Origin: an uncultured Trichococcus sp. | GTDB lineage: Bacteria > Bacillota > Bacilli > Lactobacillales > Aerococcaceae | Direction of reading: 5' to 3' | Assembly (NCBI RefSeq): GCF_963667775.1 | Contig: NZ_OY764015.1 | Location: 1,133,168-1,197,167 of the forward strand | DNA length: 64,000 bases | In this document: in pieces, positions 58,497-64,000 of the stretch | Layout of the letters: every line of letters begins with the position of its first letter | How positions within the stretch are numbered: the stretch's first letter is position 1 | Notes under the pieces: model-generated | The model's input: only the letters and a program-made list of their open reading frames with translations | Database searches by the model: none | What the model was told of the DNA's origin: nothing | Program-made: the position numbers and the translations under genes

Positions 58497-59585
58497 CTAG
58501 TGTTCAAAATAACTCTTCAGCCAGCGGTACAGGCGCAGTTCGATGCTGGCATCTGTTTCCTGAGAGGAATCCTGGGGAGCAGGACCTTGTCCCAACAACT
58601 TCTTCGTTTCTTCAATATCGATAAGACAGAAGAACGCATAGGCCGCCCTTATTCTGTTGTTTGCATTCCAATACCTTTTCAACAGTGGCTGGGATTGAAT
58701 TTGAACGTATTTTTCTCCTGCAGTTTCGATCCGTCCGAACAACGCATCGCAAAACAACGATTCCATCAGATAGATTGGCCAATAAACCGATTCTTTGACA
58801 GGACGGTTCGCTGCAAATGTCAGCAGCAAGCTATCGGCTTCTTCAAAATCCAATTTCCCCAAAGCGCGGACATAGGCGACCATGTAGAAGTAATCCACGA
58901 GGAAACTTTTTTGATACTGCGCATCTTTTAAACATGCGAAACGAGCATCCGGAAAATCCGCAAAAGGGACTTTTTCTTCTATGAGCTTTGCCATTTCCAG
59001 TTGCTGAAACAAGAGTTTGCGTCCGGGTAAAGATCGGTTGGCTTCCCTCAGCACGGCTCCATCATTCTGGCCTTTCGGCAACAGATTCGCTAAAGCCATC
59101 CAGACAGGCACAAGACTGAACAAAACGATCAGGGAGCCTACCTTCGGTTCCATCAAATAAGCCGAGCTGTAGAGGGTTGCCCCCGTCAAAGCATTAACTG
59201 AGATCCCACCCAGCAGATAACCGCGGTACGGCAATTCCGCATGATCCCCTTTCGGTGGTGCCATCAAGCATTGGCCCGCCAGCAAAGGCGAGGCAGTCTG
59301 AATATGATGCAGCCTGTGATCCGCTTGGCTATACTTAAAATGTCTGACTTGAAAACTGACCAACCGATATCCGCTCAACCTTCCGAACAGAAAATGTCCC
59401 GCCTCATGAAGAAAGATGTGCACGTAGATGGATAGGAACAAGCCTGTTGAAAAAACGGGAATGAGCAAGGGGTCAAAAGACAATAGCTTTCCCCAATTAT
59501 TGAAGTCCTTCGTGATCAGATAGCCGTACAGCATGATAACGGCAACTGAAATGTAGAGGACAATTCTAAGAAATGACTTTTTCAT
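58497..59585 (-). CDS. M50-type membrane zinc metalloprotease-like protein
   Basis: A membrane protein of 362 aa, not a named family to me. Hydrophobic segments occur at about 5-25, 41-60, 123-145 and 149-170. The zinc site HEAGH (H60, E61, H64) lies at the end of the second segment, and NLLPKGQNDG (N167 to G176) supplies the third ligand D175, as in site-2 (M50) proteases. Residues 180-362 form a soluble alpha-helical tail that looks like tandem helical repeats. It lies 11 bp after gshF on the same strand. Substrate and role are unknown. Confidence 0.78.
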   Translation of the reverse strand: MKKSFLRIVLYISVAVIMLYGYLITKDFNNWGKLLSFDPLLIPVFSTGLFLSIYVHIFLHEAGHFLFGRLSGYRLVSFQVRHFKYSQADHRLHHIQTASPLLAGQCLMAPPKGDHAELPYRGYLLGGISVNALTGATLYSSAYLMEPKVGSLIVLFSLVPVWMALANLLPKGQNDGAVLREANRSLPGRKLLFQQLEMAKLIEEKVPFADFPDARFACLKDAQYQKSFLVDYFYMVAYVRALGKLDFEEADSLLLTFAANRPVKESVYWPIYLMESLFCDALFGRIETAGEKYVQIQSQPLLKRYWNANNRIRAAYAFFCLIDIEETKKLLGQGPAPQDSSQETDASIELRLYRWLKSYFEH

Positions 59586-59596
59586 GCAGTTCCCCC

Positions 59597-61888
59597 CTAT
59601 TCTTCCTCCAGATGCATTTCCGGGAACAATAAACGCAGGATTTCCATCGTCAAACGCCGGCTTTTTCCTTGATAGGGGTATATGTGGATCAGCATGGCCG
59701 GGTTGAAATTCGCTTCGATAACCCCGTAATTTGGTTCCACTTGCTCGGCCGGTACCGAATGATCCGGGATGATGATATCCACTCCGCAGACCGCTACACC
59801 CAGTGCAGCTGCCATCTGCACCGCCAATTTTTTGTAGCTATCGTGCATCTGATCCGTAACATCAATCGAATCGCCACCGGTACTGATATTGGAATTATCC
59901 CTCAACCGAACCGTTACTCCTGCAGGCGGAATGGTGTCGAAAGTATACCCTTGACCCTGGATCGTCAACTTTTCGAGTTCTCCGGTCCCGATCAATGCCA
60001 GCGGCGTACGATGATTTTTGCCGCGCAAGCTGTCTTTGTTCTTTTCTGCGACCAATTGGCGGATTGTCTGTTTGCCGTCACCAACCACATTGGCAGGTAC
60101 GCGCAACAATACGGCCTTCGTCTCATTGCCGATGACAAAGAAACGGTACTCGGTGCCGGACAGGTAATCTTCCACAAGCACATCTTCGTCTTCTTCAAAT
60201 GCCATATGGATGGCTTTCTCATAACTCTCAAAGGAGGCACCATCCTTGAAGATGGAAATCCCTAGCCCATAATTAGTGGACTTTGGTTTGACGACAATGC
60301 CTTTACCGGCAAAGATAGGATAGTCGCGCAAAGCTGCTTCTGCAGAGTGATACTCTCCGCTGTCAGGAACCACAAAACCGTTCTCCGCCAATATTTTTTT
60401 GGTGACGACCTTATTTTCCATGATTAACGGACCGATATAGGTGTCCTTTGCCGTCATATTGCCTTTTTTCACATATTCGCGATGGTTTTTATAAGTCAGC
60501 GAGATGAATTGATCGTATCGGTCGAGCAAATTGATTTTCAAACCCTTTTGGATGGCGTCGAACAGCAGAATCTGCGTGGAGAGTTCCATGTCCTCAAAAC
60601 CTCTCAACGCATACGGACGTTCCCAGGCGGACTCTTTGTATTTTTTTGCCAAAGATGCTGCCCATATCGCTTTGCTTTTGGATGCATCCACCGCTTTGAC
60701 CATCTGTCCTGCAACTGTCTTTTCCGGATTATGGAATACTTCGATTTTTTCTTTGACGATTGCACTTATCTTCTCTTCAGCCCCGATCGCCTCCAACATC
60801 TGCAGCATCCCTTCGAGGAAAGCAACCCCTTCCGATTGGAATGCGGATGGCTGCAAAGGATTCTCCAATGCTGTCGCATAGTTCATTTCTTTACCGATTT
60901 TCATCTCTTCTTCGCTGGCATCTTTCTCGATCCACAATAAATAGAGCAGGAAATAATGGATGAAGTACATGTCCTCTTTATGCATGCCGAACTCAGCAAA
61001 TGGGTTCAGATCGAACAACCTGAATTCGAGATAGGCGATTCCGTTCGTCAGCAAATCACGCGCTTTGTTTGCCCCTCTGAATCTGACAGTGGAATAAAAT
61101 TCTTTTTCGGCAATGAGCTTACCGGTAGTCACCATTCCCTCGATATCCTGCACATAGGCATCAATCGATTCAAAAGAAACATGCACGTCCGTATTATTGA
61201 CGTATCCGTACTTGCTGCTGCGGATGCTTCTTGTGTACCCATCCAGAGGCAATTCATGCTGCGACTCCTTTTCGAAGTAGGAGCTGTCGGCGGATATCGA
61301 CCCTCCCATCAGATAGGTCATGATCCATTGGTGACGGATGAAGTTATGCGCCATCTTCAAATACACATCCGATTGGAACTCCTTAAGCGTACTGGTCGAC
61401 CCGGAAAGCTGGTGAAGTTCTTTGATGAGGGCAGCATTCAACTCGAAATTGAAATGAATGCCGCTGACCATCTGCTTCTTGTTCCCGTATACCGACACCA
61501 GATATTCCCGGTAGGCAACGTCATCCGCACTGTCCAATTTGGCTACCTTGATTTCTTCGCTCGCCGGCATGATCGGCGGAATGCTGCAAGGCAACAGATA
61601 CTCATCTTCAGGTAAGGAACGCAGCACGACATCGTGGATAGCCATCAACCATTCATGCGTTTCCTCGATCGATTGCATCGGAGGTGTGATCAATTCTGGT
61701 TGGCTTTCCGCAAAGTCAGTCTGTATGTAAGGATGGAAACTACGATTTCCGAATACCGCCGGGTGATTTGTACGGGCGATTCTGCCCTCACCCGTTATCC
61801 GCTGACTTTCTTTTTCGATTCCAAAAGAGGCTTTCGAAAATAATGCCGATAATTTATGTGTTAAAATAATCTCTTTGAAATCCGTCAT
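59597..61888 (-). CDS. gshF: Bifunctional glutathione synthase GshF
   Basis: Makes glutathione in one polypeptide. The N-terminal glutamate-cysteine ligase domain (about 1-460; FGIEKESQRI, GIHFNFELN, LEFRLFDLNPF) is joined to a C-terminal ATP-grasp ligase (about 485-763; VKPKSTNYGLGISIFKD, VEDYLSGTEYRFFVIG, CGVDIIIPD, VIEANFNPAM). It is 763 aa, the usual length for this Gram-positive fusion. It starts MTDFKEIIL. It probably shares a transcript with the M50-like gene. Glutathione suggests protection against oxidative stress. Confidence 0.95.
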   Translation of the reverse strand: MTDFKEIILTHKLSALFSKASFGIEKESQRITGEGRIARTNHPAVFGNRSFHPYIQTDFAESQPELITPPMQSIEETHEWLMAIHDVVLRSLPEDEYLLPCSIPPIMPASEEIKVAKLDSADDVAYREYLVSVYGNKKQMVSGIHFNFELNAALIKELHQLSGSTSTLKEFQSDVYLKMAHNFIRHQWIMTYLMGGSISADSSYFEKESQHELPLDGYTRSIRSSKYGYVNNTDVHVSFESIDAYVQDIEGMVTTGKLIAEKEFYSTVRFRGANKARDLLTNGIAYLEFRLFDLNPFAEFGMHKEDMYFIHYFLLYLLWIEKDASEEEMKIGKEMNYATALENPLQPSAFQSEGVAFLEGMLQMLEAIGAEEKISAIVKEKIEVFHNPEKTVAGQMVKAVDASKSKAIWAASLAKKYKESAWERPYALRGFEDMELSTQILLFDAIQKGLKINLLDRYDQFISLTYKNHREYVKKGNMTAKDTYIGPLIMENKVVTKKILAENGFVVPDSGEYHSAEAALRDYPIFAGKGIVVKPKSTNYGLGISIFKDGASFESYEKAIHMAFEEDEDVLVEDYLSGTEYRFFVIGNETKAVLLRVPANVVGDGKQTIRQLVAEKNKDSLRGKNHRTPLALIGTGELEKLTIQGQGYTFDTIPPAGVTVRLRDNSNISTGGDSIDVTDQMHDSYKKLAVQMAAALGVAVCGVDIIIPDHSVPAEQVEPNYGVIEANFNPAMLIHIYPYQGKSRRLTMEILRLLFPEMHLEEE

Positions 61889-62026
61889 TATGTACGCTCA
61901 CTTTCTGCTTCCAATTTTCAATGTATTCATTATAGCTTTTCTGCTTGTAAATAGTAAAGATGTTGCTTGGCTTTCTTTTCAATCAATTTTCACGAACCTG
62001 ACAAAAAGAAATGAAGCGGCGAATGT

Positions 62027-62055
62027 TTGTTCTTTTTTATCAGATGGCATATAAT
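62027..62055 (+). promoter_or_regulatory. Predicted rarA promoter
   Basis: TTGTTC (62027-62032), a 17-bp spacer and a perfect TATAAT (62050-62055) lie 24 bp before rarA. Confidence 0.7.
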
Positions 62056-62078
62056 GGATAGAGAAAAAGGAGCGTAGA

Positions 62079-63353
62079 ATGATGAAACAACCTTTAGCAT
62101 ACCGTATGCGTCCCGTCCATATCGATGAAGTCATCGGTCAAAGTCATCTGGTCGGCGAAGACAAAATCATCCGCCGCATGGTCGATGCCAAGATGCTTTC
62201 TTCCATGATACTTTATGGCCCACCGGGAATCGGCAAAACCAGCATAGCGAGCGCCATCGCCGGATCGACACATTCGGCATTTCGGCAACTGAACGCCGCC
62301 ACCGACACAAAAAAAGACCTTCAGATTGTCGTGGAGGAAGCCAAATTTTCCGGGCAGGTCATCCTCTTGCTTGATGAAGTGCATCGCTTGGACAAACCCA
62401 AGCAGGATTTTCTGCTGCCGCACCTTGAAAGCGGCCAGGTCATCCTGATCGGCGCCACTACCGAAAATCCATACATCAGCATCAGTCCCGCCATCCGGAG
62501 CCGGACCCAAATTTTCGAATTGAAGGCCCTTACCACAAAGGACGTCATATTGGCGCTGGAACGGGCCATTGCGGATGAAAAACGCGGTTTGGGGAAAGAA
62601 AAGATTGCGATCGACGAAGAGGCCTTGCTTCATTTCGCCAGGAGCACGATGGGTGACGTCCGCGGTTCGCTCAACGCCTTGGAATTGGCTGCCCTCTCAA
62701 CCAAACCGGATGCAGACGGCACCATCCACATCACCTTGGCTATCGCTGAAGAGTGTGTCCAAAAGAAAGCGCTGGTCCACGATAAGAATGGCGATGCCCA
62801 TTATGATGTCATATCGGCATTCCAAAAATCGATCCGCGGCAGCGATGTCGATGCGGCCATGCATTATTTGGCCAGACTGTTGGAAGCCGGAGAATTGCTG
62901 ATTGCCTGCAGACGCTTGATGGTTTGTGCCTACGAAGATATCGGCTTAGGTAATCCACAAGCTGTTTCCCGTACCGTTTTGGCCGTTCAGGCTGCCGAAA
63001 AGTTGGGCTTGCCGGAAGCACGCATTCCTTTGGCCAACGCTGTCGTTGATTTGGCACTTTCGCCGAAATCCAATTCGGCTTATCTTGCCTTGGACAGCGC
63101 CCTGGCGGATGTGCGCGCCGGAAAATCCGGCGACATACCGGATAGTTTGCGCGATGCCCATTACAGCGGAGCAAATAAGTTGGGTCGCGGCATCGGTTAC
63201 CAATACCCTCACGATTTCCCGGACCATTGGATCAAACAGCAATATTTGCCGGACGTGCTGAAAGGTCGCCGCTACTACGAACCCGCATCGACAGGTAAAT
63301 ATGAACAAGCCTTAGCCAACCAATTGCAGAATCGCTTCAATAAAGATTCCTGA
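62079..63353 (+). CDS. rarA: Replication-associated recombination protein A (RarA/MgsA)
   Basis: An AAA+ ATPase of 424 aa related to clamp loaders that acts at stalled replication forks. Walker A is GPPGIGKTS (47-55), Walker B is LLDEVHRLDKPKQDF, and sensor 1 is GATTENPYISI. The C-terminal tetramerisation region includes DPxAMxYLARLLEAGE-like and HYSGANKLGRGIGYQYPHDFP. AAGGAG lies 6 and 9 bases before tandem ATGs, so either may be the start. It is followed by a probable 6S RNA, as in other Firmicutes. Confidence 0.95.
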   Translation: MMKQPLAYRMRPVHIDEVIGQSHLVGEDKIIRRMVDAKMLSSMILYGPPGIGKTSIASAIAGSTHSAFRQLNAATDTKKDLQIVVEEAKFSGQVILLLDEVHRLDKPKQDFLLPHLESGQVILIGATTENPYISISPAIRSRTQIFELKALTTKDVILALERAIADEKRGLGKEKIAIDEEALLHFARSTMGDVRGSLNALELAALSTKPDADGTIHITLAIAEECVQKKALVHDKNGDAHYDVISAFQKSIRGSDVDAAMHYLARLLEAGELLIACRRLMVCAYEDIGLGNPQAVSRTVLAVQAAEKLGLPEARIPLANAVVDLALSPKSNSAYLALDSALADVRAGKSGDIPDSLRDAHYSGANKLGRGIGYQYPHDFPDHWIKQQYLPDVLKGRRYYEPASTGKYEQALANQLQNRFNKDS

Positions 63354-63420
63354 GGATTTTATGGTAGCGTTTAACCACTTGCTGCTGGGATGTTTCCGAA
63401 CCGAAACGTTTGTATTTTGC

Positions 63421-63449
63421 TTGCCAACGATTGATTAGTATGCTACTAT
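63421..63449 (+). promoter_or_regulatory. Promoter of the 6S-like RNA
   Basis: TTGCCA (63421-63426), a 17-bp spacer and TACTAT (63444-63449) put the transcription start near 63456. Confidence 0.7.
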
Positions 63450-63455
63450 ACGTAT

Positions 63456-63692
63456 ATAGATTTCTGAGGTGTTCGACATATTCTCAATGTGTTGACCGAA
63501 CAATTTATTACTACCTTGGGATCCTGTTTATCTCGGTGGATAACACGCCTTATCATTTGGTAGTTAGAGACTGGATATTGGAGCCCACCTGCTTATATGC
63601 GGGTTCAAAACTAGTAGAATATACTCACCGGCACCATCGGATTTCTAATAAAGTTTTATACTTTTGGAGCTGCTCTTTGAGCAGCTTTTTTT
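63456..63692 (+). ncRNA. ssrS: Probable 6S RNA
   Basis: About 235 bp without an open frame, bounded by a good promoter and a strong terminator, directly after rarA. In Bacillus the 6S RNA gene bsrA also lies next to rarA. The 5' part contains CTGAGGTGTTCG and TGTTGACCGAACA, and the 3' part contains CTCACCGG, which can pair to form the outer and inner arms of a long imperfect hairpin with a central bubble. Such RNAs bind sigma-A RNA polymerase. The call rests on synteny, size and general shape; no covariance search was possible. Confidence 0.68.
63669..63692 (+). terminator. Terminator of the 6S-like RNA
   Basis: GCTGCTC pairs with GAGCAGC across a TTT loop, followed by seven T. Confidence 0.93.
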
Positions 63693-63760
63693 GCAGACTG
63701 GAAAGCACAGGAAAATACTTTCTCAGTACTTCCCCGTGACTTCCTTGAGGAGGACGCACA

Positions 63761-64000
63761 TTGGTAGAATTGTTGATTGCTCTTTTTTCACTATTGCTGG
63801 TTTCAACCGGACTTTTCATGACATTGAAAGGCCCCACTGTTTTCGTGCTGGCTCCGGACCGGATCACTGAACAACAACGCCTGCAGATCTGGCTCTTTTT
63901 CCGGAATGGCGGAGCTCTGTACATGTTGATCGGATTCCTCTGTCTGTTGACGATTTTCTTCAGGAGTACCCTGCTTTATATATTTGCTGTAATGATTGCC
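63761..64000 (+). CDS. Membrane protein, 5' part only (runs off the window)
   Basis: The first 80 codons of a gene that continues past the window. The start is TTG, with GAGGAGG 6 to 8 bases upstream; no ATG is well placed. The peptide begins MVELLIALFSLLLVSTGLF, with two hydrophobic segments (about 2-22 and 51-69) and a third beginning near 70. A polar loop (VLAPDRITEQQRLQIW) lies between. I do not recognise the family. It lies after the 6S RNA terminator and has no visible link with rarA. Confidence 0.6.
   Translation, partial: MVELLIALFSLLLVSTGLFMTLKGPTVFVLAPDRITEQQRLQIWLFFRNGGALYMLIGFLCLLTIFFRSTLLYIFAVMIA

Overview
The window looks like a low-to-moderate GC Firmicute of the order Lactobacillales. 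The Carnobacteriaceae fit best, and a Trichococcus-like genome is my guess from the gene content plus a GC content that looks mid-range by eye (inference; no database search was possible). Pointers are bifunctional gshF, a DUF1831 gene next to a cysteine desulfurase, rpoY-rnjA, liaFSR, ireB-ruvX-DUF1292, a pdh operon beside yktA/yktC homologues, and an L-2-hydroxyacid dehydrogenase.

Layout. 1-16.3 kb is core metabolism: an inositol-monophosphatase-family gene and UPF0223; pdhABCD; glutamate dehydrogenase; peptide deformylase; a three-gene amino-acid ABC transporter behind a lysine riboswitch (L-box), which predicts basic amino acid uptake; a HAD phosphatase with an L-2-hydroxyacid dehydrogenase; and panBCD. 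17.0-30.6 kb is an AT-rich genomic island inserted in the 3' end of a tRNA-Ala(GGC) gene. A 14-bp copy of the tRNA 3' end lies at 16993-17006, and what appears to be the original tRNA terminator has been left about 13.6 kb from its gene. The island carries a frameshifted integrase tail, two complete IS1634-type insertion sequences (each with a 6-bp target duplication), a probable 166-bp MITE related to one of them, a complete type I restriction-modification operon (hsdMSR), and a two-gene module: a four-helix membrane protein followed by a DGQHR (DndB-like) protein. That pair has no dnd genes beside it and is the best candidate for an undescribed defence module.

30.6-64 kb returns to core genes: a Cof-type HAD phosphatase; a heterodimeric ABC exporter; rpoY-rnjA; a HesB-like protein; liaFSR; greA, udk and mltG; DUF1292-ruvX-ireB; alaS behind a T-box; an FGE-like protein; recD2; mnmA; a TraX-family protein; metY; xpt; a formate/nitrite channel; DUF1831-cysteine desulfurase; an M50-type membrane metalloprotease; gshF; rarA; a likely 6S RNA; and the start of a membrane protein at the window edge.

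How the genes work together. The pdh operon makes acetyl-CoA. panBCD makes pantothenate for CoA. The cysteine desulfurase supplies sulfur that MnmA uses for tRNA thiolation. metY and gshF make sulfur amino acid and thiol products. LiaFSR senses cell-envelope damage, and MltG acts on peptidoglycan. Most genes are on the minus strand and are separated by clear intrinsic terminators, several of which serve both strands.
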